DNA from: Guyparkeria hydrothermalis
Lineage (GTDB): Bacteria; Pseudomonadota; Gammaproteobacteria; Halothiobacillales; Halothiobacillaceae
Assembly: GCF_023555385.1 (NCBI RefSeq)
Contig: NZ_JAJSED010000001.1
Coordinates: 1,116,001-1,180,000, forward strand
DNA length: 64,000 nt
Direction of reading: 5' to 3'
Position 1 is the first letter of the stretch, and each line of letters starts with the position of its first letter. The notes under the pieces are model-generated. The model saw nothing but the letters and a program-made list of their open reading frames with translations, ran no database searches and had not been told where the DNA came from. Shown here piece by piece: positions 1 to 9,126 of the stretch. Position numbers and translations under genes: made by a program.

Positions 1-323
1 GGCAGGGCCTCGCGTGCCGCCTCAAGCATCCGGCGCCCACCGCTGGCATGAACGTTCACCAGGGCGACATCCAGATCACGAGCGGCACGACAGGCCTGAG
101 CGACCGTGTTGGGGATGTCGTGGAACTTGAGGTCGAGGAAGACCGGGAAGCCTCGCTCCCGCGCCCAACCCACGACCTGCGGGCCGAAGGCCGTGAATGC
201 CTCCTTGCCGATCTTGATCCCGCACAGCGCCGGATCGAGCGCCTCCATGAGGAAACGGATCCGTGTCTTATCGGCCGCATCCAGCGCCACGTAGATGCGC
301 GGCTGGGGACGATGCGTCGCCAT
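1..323 (-). CDS. pyrF: Orotidine 5'-phosphate decarboxylase (partial, N-terminal part)
   Basis: Decarboxylates OMP to UMP, the last step of de novo pyrimidine synthesis in the cytoplasm. The 107 codons in the window are the N-terminal half; the gene runs off the left edge. The start of the protein reads PRIYVALD, and the sequence [11 protein letters not shown] is the family active-site segment with the catalytic Asp-Lys-x-His arrangement (K of LK, D and H following). The ATG is one base after the ihfB stop codon, so the gene is probably translationally coupled as the last seen member of the rpsA-ihfB-pyrF group. Identification rests on the active-site motif and on the usual neighbourhood. Confidence 0.93.
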   Translation of the reverse strand, partial: MATHRPQPRIYVALDAADKTRIRFLMEALDPALCGIKIGKEAFTAFGPQVVGWARERGFPVFLDLKFHDIPNTVAQACRAARDLDVALVNVHASGGRRMLEAAREAL

Positions 324-324
324 C

Positions 325-621
325 TCAGTCACCCAGCTTCACGGCAGCGTTGACCCGCTCGCGCAGTTCCTTGCCCGGCTTGAAGTGCGGCACATACTTG
401 GCCCCAAGCGACACGGTCTCGCCGGTCTTGGGGTTGCGCCCCAGGCGCGGGCGACGATAGTTCAGCGAGAAGCTGCCGAAGCCGCGGATCTCGATCCGCT
501 CGCCGGCGCTCAGGGCATCCATCATCTCGTCGAGCATCAGACGCACCGAGGTCTCGATGTCGCGCATGGGCAGGTACTGCTGGCGATCCGCCAGCCGTTC
601 GATCAGTTCCGACTTGGTCAT
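325..621 (-). CDS. ihfB: Integration host factor subunit beta
   Basis: DNA-bending nucleoid protein that works as a heterodimer with IhfA. The 98-residue length is normal for the HU/IHF family. The signature [21 protein letters not shown], in part, covers the beta-arm with the Pro that intercalates between base pairs, and the N-terminal [11 protein letters not shown] is IhfB-like rather than HU-like. It sits directly downstream of rpsA, its usual place in gammaproteobacteria, but separated from it by an intrinsic terminator, so it probably has its own promoter in the 130-bp gap or depends on read-through. The start ATG is chosen because it gives the conserved MTKS N-terminus. Confidence 0.96.
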   Translation of the reverse strand: MTKSELIERLADRQQYLPMRDIETSVRLMLDEMMDALSAGERIEIRGFGSFSLNYRRPRLGRNPKTGETVSLGAKYVPHFKPGKELRERVNAAVKLGD

Positions 622-672
622 CGGTCAAAACTCCCTTCGGCGCCCCACGATGGGCACGCTTCTGAAATCGGC

Positions 673-696
673 GGTGGCCGGCCCGAACCGGCCACC
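673..696. other. Perfect 9-bp hairpin upstream of ihfB
   Basis: GGTGGCCGG and CCGGCCACC flank a 6-nt loop. It lies between the rpsA terminator and ihfB. It has no T-run on either side, so it is not itself a terminator; it could form in the ihfB leader RNA. Confidence 0.5.
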
Positions 697-701
697 CACA
701 A

Positions 702-729
702 AAAACGCCATCACATAGGATGGCGTTTT
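702..729 (-). terminator. Intrinsic terminator after rpsA
   Basis: AAAACGCCATC, a 6-nt loop, then GATGGCGTTTT: an 11-bp perfect stem with A/T flanks that would work on either strand. It lies 22 bases beyond the rpsA stop codon and should reduce read-through from the supraoperon into ihfB-pyrF. Confidence 0.88.
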
Positions 730-750
730 CCCAGACTCAAACGAACCGGA

Positions 751-2424
751 TTACTCCGACTTGCCGAGCTGTTCCTTGAGCAGGTCGCCCAGAGTCGGCG
801 AGGAGGTGGACGGCTGCTTGTTGAGCTCGTCCATCGCCTCGGCTTCCTCGGCGTGATCCTTGGCGCGGATCGACAGGCTGATCATGCGGTTCTTGCGATC
901 GATACCCATGAACTTGGCCTCGACTTCCTCACCTTCCTTCAGGACGGTTCGGGCGTCGTCGATGCGCTCGCGAGCGATGTCGGAGGCACGGATGTAGCCG
1001 TCGATGCCTTCGGCCAGCTCGACCACGCCGCCACGGGCGTCGACTTCACGCAGCGTGCCCTTGACGATGCTGCCCTTCGGGTTCTCGGCCGCCCAGTTGG
1101 ACAGCGGATCGTCCTCGAGCTGCTTGAGGCCCAGCGAGATGCGCTCGCGCTCCGGATCGATGGCGATGACGACCGCCTCGAGTTCCTCGCCCTTCTTGAA
1201 CTGGCGAACGGCGTCTTCGCCCGGCTCGCTCCAGGACAGGTCGGAGAGGTGAACCAGACCGTCGATGCCGCCTTCCAGGCCGATGAAGATGCCGAAGTCG
1301 GTGATCGACTTGATCTGACCGACGACCTTGTCGCCCTTGGTGTGCGACGCGGCGAAGGCGTCCCACGGGTTCGGCTGGCACTGCTTCATGCCCAGCGAGA
1401 TGCGGCGGCGATCCTCGTCGATGTCCAGGATCATCACCTCGACCTCGTCGCCGACGTTGACCAGCTTGCCCGGGTTCACGTTCTTGTTGGTCCAGTCCAT
1501 CTCGGAGACGTGTACCAGACCTTCGACGCCATCCTCGATTTCGACGAAGCAGCCGTAATCGGTGATGTTGGTGACCTTGCCGAACAGACGGGTGCTGGTC
1601 GGGTAACGACGGGAGATGTCGTTCCACGGATCCTCGCCCAGCTGCTTGAGGCCCAGCGAAACGCGGTTGCGCTCGCGGTCGAACTTCAGCACCTTGACGT
1701 CGATCTCGTCGCCGATGTTGACCATCTCGGACGGATGCTTGACGCGCTTCCACGCCATGTCGGTGATGTGCAGCAGGCCGTCGATGCCGCCGAGGTCCAG
1801 GAACGCACCGTAGTCGGTGAGGTTCTTGACGATACCGCGGAGGACCATGCCTTCCTGCAGCTGCTCGAGCAGCGCTTCGCGCTCGGCGCTGTACTCTTCC
1901 TCGACAACCGCGCGACGGGATACGACCACGTTGTTGCGGCGCTGGTCGAGCTTGATGATCTTGAACTCGATGTCCTTGCCTTCGAGATACGTGGTATCCC
2001 GGATCGGGCGGACGTCGACCAGCGAGCCCGGCAGGAACGCACGGACGTCGCCAAGCTCGACGGTGAAGCCGCCCTTGACCTTGCCGGAAATGCGGCCGGT
2101 GACGATCTCGTCTGCCTCGAAAGCCTTCTCCAGCTTCTTCCAGGCGCGGGCACGCAGAGCCTTCTCGCGCGACAGGCGGGTCTCGCCGAAGCCGTCTTCC
2201 ACGGCATCGAGAGCAACCTCGACCTCATCACCAACGGTGATATTGACTTCGCCGTTCTCGTCACGGAACTGGTCGGTGGGGATGATCCCTTCCGACTTCA
2301 GGCCGGCATCGACAGTGACGTAATCGTCGTTGATGTCCACGACCTTGCCGTAGACGATCGAGCCCGCCTGCATGACGGCATTCTGGAGGCTTTCTTCAAA
2401 AAGCTGGGCAAAACTTTCAGACAT
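751..2424 (-). CDS. rpsA: 30S ribosomal protein S1
   Basis: Binds mRNA leaders and helps the 30S subunit to start translation. The 557-residue protein has the full six-repeat S1 architecture. Recurrent motifs of the type [15 protein letters not shown]...GLVHVSEM are visible at about residues 105, 190, 275, 365 and 450, with the shorter N-terminal repeat starting near residue 20. Length matches E. coli S1. The ATG is preceded by a 160-bp gap from cmk that should hold the rpsA promoter and the leader used for autoregulation, although I cannot point to a defined site there. Very high identity to the family is obvious by eye. Confidence 0.98.
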   Translation of the reverse strand: MSESFAQLFEESLQNAVMQAGSIVYGKVVDINDDYVTVDAGLKSEGIIPTDQFRDENGEVNITVGDEVEVALDAVEDGFGETRLSREKALRARAWKKLEKAFEADEIVTGRISGKVKGGFTVELGDVRAFLPGSLVDVRPIRDTTYLEGKDIEFKIIKLDQRRNNVVVSRRAVVEEEYSAEREALLEQLQEGMVLRGIVKNLTDYGAFLDLGGIDGLLHITDMAWKRVKHPSEMVNIGDEIDVKVLKFDRERNRVSLGLKQLGEDPWNDISRRYPTSTRLFGKVTNITDYGCFVEIEDGVEGLVHVSEMDWTNKNVNPGKLVNVGDEVEVMILDIDEDRRRISLGMKQCQPNPWDAFAASHTKGDKVVGQIKSITDFGIFIGLEGGIDGLVHLSDLSWSEPGEDAVRQFKKGEELEAVVIAIDPERERISLGLKQLEDDPLSNWAAENPKGSIVKGTLREVDARGGVVELAEGIDGYIRASDIARERIDDARTVLKEGEEVEAKFMGIDRKNRMISLSIRAKDHAEEAEAMDELNKQPSTSSPTLGDLLKEQLGKSE

Positions 2425-2586
2425 TAATCCGCATTTCCAAAGGGTTGACGACTGGACGTTCCAAAAGCTGTCCGTCGTGGTGAAAAAACACTGGCGTATC
2501 CGGTCCCTGGGTTTGCCAGACTCACGGGTTGATGACCGGGCGACATTGCCCGCACAAAAACACGAGTCAACGGCCCCGCCGGGCCG

Positions 2587-3255
2587 CTACACGTCCTGAT
2601 CGGCGAGCCGATCCTGGATGTAGCGCCACAGCGTGGCCTCCACCTCGTCGATGGAAAGATCGCTGGAATCAACGACTAACGCATCCTCGGCCGGGCGCAG
2701 CGGCGCGACCGATCGATTGCGATCCCGCTCATCCCGTTGGCGGATCTCCTCGACGAGGGCGGTAAAACTAGCATCGAATCCATTCTCGATCAACTGCTTA
2801 TAACGTCGATCGGCGCGGACCTCGGCACTGGCATCGAGGAATATCTTCGCCGGCGCGTCCGGGAACACCACCGTACCCATGTCGCGGCCGTCGGCGACCA
2901 GCCCCGGGGCCTTGGCAAAGTCGCGCTGGCGCTGCAGCAGCGCCTCGCGCACCTCGGGACGGGCGGCGATCTGCGAGGCGATCGCGCCGGTGGTCTCGGT
3001 ACGCAGTTCGCGGCTGACGTTCTCCTCGTTGAGAAAGACGTTGCCCTCCTCGTCGAAACGACAGGCCAGATGCCGGGCGATGTCGACGATCTCGGGGGCC
3101 TGAGGCGCAAGACCTGCCTGCTGGCTGGCCAGGGCAGTCAGGCGGTACAGCGCGCCGGAATCGAGCATGCCGAAGCCGAGTCGCACGGCCAGTCGACGAG
3201 CAACGGTGCCCTTGCCCGAACCACTGGGACCATCGATGGTGATGACGGGAACCAT
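2587..3255 (-). CDS. cmk: Cytidylate kinase
   Basis: Phosphorylates CMP/dCMP with ATP in the cytoplasm. Residues 5-17 (ITIDGPSGSGKGT) form the P-loop, and the central GRDMGTVVFPDA segment is the conserved CMP-binding region of bacterial CMP kinases. The length of 222 residues is typical. A strong Shine-Dalgarno AAGGAGG stands a few bases before the ATG. The gene follows aroA by 21 bases on the same strand, and cmk between aroA and rpsA is the classical gammaproteobacterial order. Confidence 0.97.
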   Translation of the reverse strand: MVPVITIDGPSGSGKGTVARRLAVRLGFGMLDSGALYRLTALASQQAGLAPQAPEIVDIARHLACRFDEEGNVFLNEENVSRELRTETTGAIASQIAARPEVREALLQRQRDFAKAPGLVADGRDMGTVVFPDAPAKIFLDASAEVRADRRYKQLIENGFDASFTALVEEIRQRDERDRNRSVAPLRPAEDALVVDSSDLSIDEVEATLWRYIQDRLADQDV

Positions 3256-3276
3256 GGGACCTCCTTGAGGGAAAAT

Positions 3277-4635
3277 TCAGTGACGCGACAGCTCGAGGCA
3301 GCCGCCGAGACGGTTGAACAGCTCGGCAAACCCCGGGAACGAGGTCTCGACGAACTGGCAGTCGTGAATCGTGATCTCGCCGCGCGCCTTCAGGCCGGCC
3401 ACCGCAAACGCCATCGCGATGCGATGATCGCCCTGAGCGTAGATGGTGGCCGAACCGAACGGCTGCGGCTCACCCCGCCCTTCGATGACCATGCCGTCCT
3501 CGGTGGGCGTGGCATCAACACCGAGCTTCTCCAGGCCGTCGGCCATTACCGCGATGCGATCGGATTCCTTAACCCGCAGCTCCTCGGCGCCGGTCAACAC
3601 CGTCCGCCCCTTCGCGCAGGCGGCGGCAACGAAGATCACCGGAAATTCGTCGATCGCCAGTGGCACCAGCGCCTCGTCGATCTCGATGCCGTGGAGCTCG
3701 GCGCTCATGACCCGCAGATCGCCGACCGGCTCGCCACCGACCTCGCGGCGGTTCTCGATTCGGATGTCCGCACCCATCGCCTGGAGGATGTCGATCACCC
3801 CGGTGCGGGTCGGATTGAGACCGACGTGGGTCAGCACGACCTCCGAATTCGGCACGATGCTCGCCGCGACCAGGAAGAAGGCCGCCGAGGAAATGTCCGC
3901 CGGGACTTCCAACTCACGACCGACCAGACGGCGCTCGGCGGGGTCGGATTGGTCGAGGCAGACACGGGCACCCTCGCGTGCCACGGACACACCCAGCCCC
4001 GAGAGCATGCGCTCGGTGTGATCCCGCGTCGGCGCCGGCTCGGTGACGCAGGTGCGTCCCTCGGCGTACAGACCGGCGAGCAGCACGCAGGATTTGACCT
4101 GCGCGCTGGCCATCGGCATGGCGTAATCGATCGCCTTAAGGGCTTGCCCGCCACGGATGATCAACGGCGAACGACCTTCCGGACCGGACTCGATCCGCGC
4201 ACCCATCGCGGTCAGCGGGTCAATCACGCGCTTCATCGGTCGACGCGACAGTGAGGCGTCGCCCTCGAGCACCGAGTCGAACGCCTGTCCGGCCAGGATG
4301 CCGGACATCAGACGCATCGAGGTGCCTGAATTGCCCACGTACAGCGGTTTCCCCGGTGCCTTGAGGCCGTGCAGACCCACCCCCTCAATGGTCACCCGGC
4401 CGTCGACCGGGTCGCTGATGGACACGCCCATGGCGCGGAAGCAGCGCAGCGTGTTGAGGCTGTCTTCGCCCTCGAGAAAGCCCGTCACCTCGGTGGCCCC
4501 CTCGGCGAGCGAGCCGAACATGATCGAGCGGTGTGAGATCGACTTGTCGCCCGGCACGCGCGCCTCGCCCTCGAGGGGCTGGGCGGCGGCCGTGCTGCGG
4601 AAGGTCAGGGAAGCGGAATCATGAGCTGCGGTCAT
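3277..4635 (-). CDS. aroA: 3-phosphoshikimate 1-carboxyvinyltransferase (EPSP synthase)
   Basis: Transfers enolpyruvate from PEP to shikimate 3-phosphate, step six of the chorismate pathway. Family motifs are clear: GDKSISHRSIMFGSLAEG near residue 30, GNSGTSMRLMSG near 103, and LRVKESDRI near 350. The length of 452 residues is at the long end for the family, close to the monofunctional EPSP synthases of pseudomonads. It lies between tyrA and cmk on the same strand, so chorismate synthesis is placed beside the branch enzymes that use chorismate products. Confidence 0.97.
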   Translation of the reverse strand: MTAAHDSASLTFRSTAAAQPLEGEARVPGDKSISHRSIMFGSLAEGATEVTGFLEGEDSLNTLRCFRAMGVSISDPVDGRVTIEGVGLHGLKAPGKPLYVGNSGTSMRLMSGILAGQAFDSVLEGDASLSRRPMKRVIDPLTAMGARIESGPEGRSPLIIRGGQALKAIDYAMPMASAQVKSCVLLAGLYAEGRTCVTEPAPTRDHTERMLSGLGVSVAREGARVCLDQSDPAERRLVGRELEVPADISSAAFFLVAASIVPNSEVVLTHVGLNPTRTGVIDILQAMGADIRIENRREVGGEPVGDLRVMSAELHGIEIDEALVPLAIDEFPVIFVAAACAKGRTVLTGAEELRVKESDRIAVMADGLEKLGVDATPTEDGMVIEGRGEPQPFGSATIYAQGDHRIAMAFAVAGLKARGEITIHDCQFVETSFPGFAELFNRLGGCLELSRH

Positions 4636-4688
4636 GGCGCGGTCATCCGGAGGTTGGACTGAGAGAAAGAATGCGGAGCGGGTCGGCG

Positions 4689-5588
4689 TCAGCCATCGTC
4701 CTGTTCGCCGTCACCGGCCTCGACGACGGGATAGAGCGCGTCGCGCACCGCCTTGGCCTCGGCGAAGTAGCGCTCGATCGCCTCGCCATCGGCAGACGCG
4801 AGCATGTCGTGTAGCCCGTCGAGCTCGGCCCGATAGTGATCGAGCATCTGGAGGATCTCGTCGCGGTTGTCGAGGCAGATGTCACGCCACATCACCGGGT
4901 CGGAACTGGCAATGCGGGTGAAGTCGCGGAAGCCGCCGGCGGCGTAGCGGAACACCTCGTAACGCTCGGCCAGCCGGGCGAGCGAGGAGACCATGGCGAA
5001 GGCCGCTGCATGCGGCAGGTGCGAGGTCGCCGCGAGGACGTGGTCGTGATGGGCGACGTCGAGACGCTCGACGCGGGCGCCCGTCGCCTGCCACATCGCC
5101 TCGATGCGGGCGACGTCCTCGGCGCGATTTTCCTCGATCGGGGTCAGGATCACGCGGTGGCCACGGTAGAGCTCCGCCGTGGCCGCCTCGGGACCGCTGC
5201 GCTCGCGTCCGGCGATCGGGTGACCCGGCACGAAGCGGGCAAGCTGCTCGGCCGACAGCTGCGCCCGCGCCCGCTCGACCACCGCACCCTTGACGCTACC
5301 GCCATCGGTGATCAGGGCATCGTCCGGAAGGACGCCTGCCAGCTCGCCGAGCACCGCGTCCATCGCCTTGACCGGCGTGGCAAGAAAGACGAGATCCGCC
5401 CCCTCGACCGCCTCGGCGATCGAATCGGCCGGCCGGTCGATCAGGCCGCGACGCTCGGCGGCCAAGCGGGTCTCGAGGCGCCGGGCGTAACCGACCACCT
5501 CACCCACTTCGCCGCGCTCGCGCAGAGCCAATGCCAGCGAGCCGCCGATCAGGCCGGTACCGATCAGTGCGACGCGACGGAACATCAT
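4689..5588 (-). CDS. tyrA: Prephenate dehydrogenase
   Basis: NAD-dependent oxidative decarboxylation of prephenate (or the arogenate equivalent) on the tyrosine branch. The N-terminal VALIGTGLIGGSLALALRE is a Rossmann GxGxxG fold, and GHPIAGRERSGPEAA near residue 145 is the catalytic His/substrate motif of TyrA. The 299 residues match the free-standing enzyme without a chorismate mutase domain. Two consecutive ATG codons are possible starts; the stop of hisC overlaps them, indicating translational coupling. Whether prephenate or arogenate is preferred cannot be told from the sequence. Confidence 0.95.
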   Translation of the reverse strand: MMFRRVALIGTGLIGGSLALALRERGEVGEVVGYARRLETRLAAERRGLIDRPADSIAEAVEGADLVFLATPVKAMDAVLGELAGVLPDDALITDGGSVKGAVVERARAQLSAEQLARFVPGHPIAGRERSGPEAATAELYRGHRVILTPIEENRAEDVARIEAMWQATGARVERLDVAHHDHVLAATSHLPHAAAFAMVSSLARLAERYEVFRYAAGGFRDFTRIASSDPVMWRDICLDNRDEILQMLDHYRAELDGLHDMLASADGEAIERYFAEAKAVRDALYPVVEAGDGEQDDG

Positions 5589-6757
5589 GCCGAGGCGCCC
5601 TCCCCGACCAGCCGTTGGAGCACCCGCTCGAGCGCCTCGATGGCGCGGGCGTTCTGCGCCTCAGTGCCGATGGTGATCCGCAGCGCCTGCGAAAGACCGC
5701 CACAGGCCTCCATGCCACCGAGCGGGCGGACGATCACGCCCTCGCGTAGCAGGGCCTCGAACACGCGGCCGGCGGCGAACGGCGTGATCACGGTGATGAA
5801 ATTCGCCCGGCTCGGCACGGTCTGCCAGTCGCGCGCCTCGGCCGCACGCTGCCACTGCGCCAGCCCGATGCGGTTGACCGCCCGACTCTCGGCAATGAAC
5901 TGGCCGTCGTCCAGGGCCGCCTCGGCAGCACGCAACGCGAGTGCATTGACGTTGAACGGATGGCGGACCCGATCGAGCAGGCTCGCGATCGCGGGATCGC
6001 TGACCGCGAAGCCAACCCGCAGGGCCGCCAGGCCGAAGATCTTGGAGAAGGTGCGCGTCACCACGAGATTCGGGTAGTGCGCCAACAGCTCGAGCCCGTC
6101 CGGGAAGGCCGGGTCGTCGACGTATTCGGTGTAGGCCTCGTCGAGCACCACGATCACCTCCGGCGGCACGGCATCCAGCAGCGCACGCAGCTGGGCTGAC
6201 TCGACCCAGGTGCCGGTGGGGTTGTTCGGGTTGGCGAGAAACACCACGCGGGTCTGCTCGTCGACCGCGGCGGCCATCGCCTCGAGATCCGCACCGAAAG
6301 GCATCTCCGGATCATCCGCCGGACGGGCAGGCACCACCTTGGCCTCGGCCCCGGCCGCCTGCGTGGCAAGCGCGTAGACCGCAAAGGCGTGCTGGGAGAA
6401 CACCGCGTTGACACCCGGCTCGAGGTAGGCACGCGCCACCAGCTCGAGGACGTCGTTCGAACCGTTGCCGAGCGTGACCTGTTCGGGACGGACGTCGTAA
6501 TGCTCGCCGATGGCCCGCTTGAGGTGAAAACCGCTGCCGTCAGGGTAGACGTGCAGGTCTGCAATGCCCTCGTGGAGCGCTTCGATGGCGCGCGGCGACG
6601 GACCGAGCGGGTTCTCGTTCGAGGCGAGCTTGACCACCTCCTCGATCCCGTACTCCCGGGCGACCTCTTCGGCGGGCTTGCCCGGCACATAGGGGCTGAT
6701 TGCCTCGACGCAGGCCCGCGCCTGTCCGCCGGCGAGTCCGTTTGGCGTCTCTGCCAT
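5585..6757 (-). CDS. hisC: Histidinol-phosphate/aromatic aminotransferase
   Basis: PLP-dependent class I/II aminotransferase. TFSKIFGLAALRVG carries the Schiff-base lysine, and NPNNPTG is the substrate/PLP loop. The 390-residue protein is of HisC family type; its place between pheA and tyrA suggests the HisC2-like role seen in pseudomonads, where the enzyme can also transaminate aromatic keto acids. I take the ATG overlapping the pheA stop (TGATG) rather than the GTG one codon upstream. Its own stop overlaps the tyrA start, so three genes in a row are coupled by overlaps. Confidence 0.94.
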   Translation of the reverse strand: MAETPNGLAGGQARACVEAISPYVPGKPAEEVAREYGIEEVVKLASNENPLGPSPRAIEALHEGIADLHVYPDGSGFHLKRAIGEHYDVRPEQVTLGNGSNDVLELVARAYLEPGVNAVFSQHAFAVYALATQAAGAEAKVVPARPADDPEMPFGADLEAMAAAVDEQTRVVFLANPNNPTGTWVESAQLRALLDAVPPEVIVVLDEAYTEYVDDPAFPDGLELLAHYPNLVVTRTFSKIFGLAALRVGFAVSDPAIASLLDRVRHPFNVNALALRAAEAALDDGQFIAESRAVNRIGLAQWQRAAEARDWQTVPSRANFITVITPFAAGRVFEALLREGVIVRPLGGMEACGGLSQALRITIGTEAQNARAIEALERVLQRLVGEGASA

Positions 6758-7902
6758 CACTCGCCTCCCGGGTGGCCGATTACCGGCACCGGATAGGAAC
6801 CCAGCACCCGCAGCTGACCGCAGTGCGGACGCAGTTGCTCGAGCGCCTTGGCGACCTTGGGGTCGTCGCGGTGCCCGGCGATGTCGATGAAGAAGACGTA
6901 GTCCCAGACCCGGTCACGTGCCGGCCGGGATTCGATCCGCAGCACGTCGATGCCGGCATCGGACAACGGCACCAGCAGTCGCGAGAGTGCGCCGGGCTCA
7001 TTGGTCACCGACAGCAGCAGCGCGGTCTTGTCGTTGCCCGAGGGAGCGATCGGTTCGCGACCGAGCACGGCGAAGCGGGTGGTGTTCTGGACGTTGTCCT
7101 GGATGTTGGATGCCCGCACCACCAGTCCATGGCGCTCGGCGGCGAATGCCGGCCCCACGGCGAAGACCTCGGGGTCGCGCGCTGCCTGCTGGGCCGCGGC
7201 ACTGTTGCTGGCCACGGCCATGCGCTCGATACCGGGGAAGTGGGCGTCCAGCCACTCGCGGCACTGCGCCAGCGACTGGGCGTGCGAGACGATCACGCGC
7301 GGGGTATCTGGCGCCTCGGGGTGCGCGATCAGCTGCTGGTCGATGCGCAGCGCCACCTCGCCGCAGAGCAGCAGGTCGCTGCCGGCAAGCGAGTCGAGCG
7401 TGACCGAGACACTGCCTTCCGTGGAGTTCTCCAGCGGCACCACGCCGTAGTCGACGCTACCGGCCGAGACCGCACGAAAGACCTCGGGAATGCCCGGCTC
7501 GAACCGCAACTGCCCGCCGTGACCGAAGGCCTCGACCGCGGCCAGCTCGGAGAACGTGCCGGACGGGCCGAGCGTGGCGATTGCCAGCGGCCGTTCGTGG
7601 GCCAGACAGGCCGACATGATCTCGCGGAACAGCCAGGCAACGGTGTCGTCGTCCAGCGGACCGGGATTGAGTTCGCGGATGCGCGAGAGCACCTGCGCCT
7701 CGCGCTCCGGACGATAGAAGGACTGCCCCGGGCGATGGTCGGGGTCGCGCTCCTTAATCAACGCGACCTGCTCGGCCAGGCGCGCACGCTGGCTGAGCAG
7801 GTCGAGAATCTGCCGATCGATCGAGTCGATCAGCCCGCGGACCTCGTCCAGGCTCTCGGGCAGTGCCGCGTTCGCCGCGGCGTTGGCATCAGTGCCGCCC
7901 AT
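6757..7902 (-). CDS. pheA: Bifunctional chorismate mutase/prephenate dehydratase (P-protein)
   Basis: Converts chorismate to prephenate and then to phenylpyruvate. Residues about 14-100 are an AroQ chorismate mutase helix bundle (RGLIDSIDRQILDLLSQRA). Residues about 105-285 are the prephenate dehydratase domain with the NSTEGSVS motif that contains the catalytic Thr. Residues 295-375 form an ACT domain with the ESRP motif known from the phenylalanine feedback site, so the enzyme is probably inhibited by phenylalanine. The length of 381 is usual. The gene starts 15 bases after serA ends, and its stop overlaps the hisC start. Confidence 0.97.
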   Translation of the reverse strand: MGGTDANAAANAALPESLDEVRGLIDSIDRQILDLLSQRARLAEQVALIKERDPDHRPGQSFYRPEREAQVLSRIRELNPGPLDDDTVAWLFREIMSACLAHERPLAIATLGPSGTFSELAAVEAFGHGGQLRFEPGIPEVFRAVSAGSVDYGVVPLENSTEGSVSVTLDSLAGSDLLLCGEVALRIDQQLIAHPEAPDTPRVIVSHAQSLAQCREWLDAHFPGIERMAVASNSAAAQQAARDPEVFAVGPAFAAERHGLVVRASNIQDNVQNTTRFAVLGREPIAPSGNDKTALLLSVTNEPGALSRLLVPLSDAGIDVLRIESRPARDRVWDYVFFIDIAGHRDDPKVAKALEQLRPHCGQLRVLGSYPVPVIGHPGGE

Positions 7903-7917
7903 GGCCCCGAACGGTGA

Positions 7918-9081
7918 TCAGAGCAGACGCAGGCGCAGGACGCCGTCGATCGCCGCGAGCTCGTCGCGGGTCTCGGCGGGCACCTCGCGGTCGACGTCCA
8001 GCAGCGTGTAGGCGACCTGGTCACGCGACTCGTTGACCAAGTGCTCGATATTCACGCCGGACTTGCCGAGGATGTGCGAGATCTGACCGACCATGTCCGG
8101 ACGGTTGAGGTTGGCGATCGCGATGCGCTGCGCACCGGAACGGGCCATCTGGACGTGCGGCATATTGACCGAGTTCTTGATGTTGCCGTTCTCGATGTAG
8201 TCGCGCACCTGGTCGGCGACCATGACCGCGCAGTTGTCCTCGGCCTCGTCGGTGGAGGCGCCCAGGTGCGGCAGGGTCAGGCACTTCGGGTGGTTCTTGG
8301 TCAGGTTGGTCGGGAAGTCGCAGACGTAGGACAGCGCCTTGCCGTTGTCCAGTGCATCGACCATGTCCTGCTCGTTGACGATGCCGTCACGGGCGAAGTT
8401 GAGGACGACGCAGTTGTCCTTCATGAACGCCAGACGCTCGGCGTTGATCAGGTCCTTGGTCTGCTCCATCAGCGGCACGTGCAGGGAGACGAAGTCGGCC
8501 TTGGCCAGCACTTCGTCGACGCTGCCCGCCTGGTGGACGTCCGGGGAAAGCTCCCAGGCGCGCTCGACGCTGATGCCCGGGTCGAAGCCGATCACGCGCA
8601 TGCCCAGCGCCTTGGCCGAGTTCGCCACGCGCACGCCGATCGCGCCGAGGCCGATGATGCCCAGGGTGCGACCCGGCAGTTCGAAGCCCTTGAAGTTCTT
8701 CTTGCCGGCCTCGGTCGCCTTGTGGATTTCCTCGTCACTACCCTCGAGGTTGCGGGCGAAGTCCCAGGCCGGGCCGATGTTGCGGATGGACATCAGCATG
8801 CCGGCGATCACCAGCTCCTTGACCGCGTTGGCGTTGGCGCCCGGCGCGTTGAAGACCACCACGCCCTTCTCGGTCATGCGCTCGACCGGAACGTTGTTCA
8901 CGCCGGCGCCGGCACGGCCGATGGCCAGCAGCGATTCCGGCAGGTCCATGTCGTGCATCTTGGCCGAGCGGACCAGGATGGCGTCGGCGTCGTTCAGCTC
9001 GGCGCCGATGTCGTACTGCTCGTTCGGCAGGCGCTCGAGGCCCTTGTTGGAGATGGCGTTGAGGGTGTGAATCTTGTACAT
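7918..9081 (-). CDS. serA: D-3-phosphoglycerate dehydrogenase
   Basis: First committed step of serine synthesis, oxidising 3-phosphoglycerate with NAD. LGIIGLGAIGVRVANSAKALGM (in part) is the Rossmann motif near residue 140; LPHLGASTDEAEDN carries the catalytic His; a C-terminal ACT domain (about 315-387) suggests feedback by serine. At 387 residues it is the shorter type without an intervening domain. A good AAGGAA ribosome site precedes the ATG. The gene lies directly after serC, so consecutive serine-pathway steps are neighbours; serA is not normally part of the serC-pheA supraoperon of E. coli relatives. Confidence 0.95.
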   Translation of the reverse strand: MYKIHTLNAISNKGLERLPNEQYDIGAELNDADAILVRSAKMHDMDLPESLLAIGRAGAGVNNVPVERMTEKGVVVFNAPGANANAVKELVIAGMLMSIRNIGPAWDFARNLEGSDEEIHKATEAGKKNFKGFELPGRTLGIIGLGAIGVRVANSAKALGMRVIGFDPGISVERAWELSPDVHQAGSVDEVLAKADFVSLHVPLMEQTKDLINAERLAFMKDNCVVLNFARDGIVNEQDMVDALDNGKALSYVCDFPTNLTKNHPKCLTLPHLGASTDEAEDNCAVMVADQVRDYIENGNIKNSVNMPHVQMARSGAQRIAIANLNRPDMVGQISHILGKSGVNIEHLVNESRDQVAYTLLDVDREVPAETRDELAAIDGVLRLRLL

Positions 9082-9126
9082 GACGGATTCCTTGAAACGG
9101 GTGTCTTGCGATTCGGCGAGCGGGGC

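Noticed and set aside
295-2427. 710-codon plus-strand frame opposite rpsA
   Set aside because: It is the mirror frame of a clear rpsA gene; Asp/Ala/Leu/Val-rich translation without motifs, caused by GC-rich codon bias.
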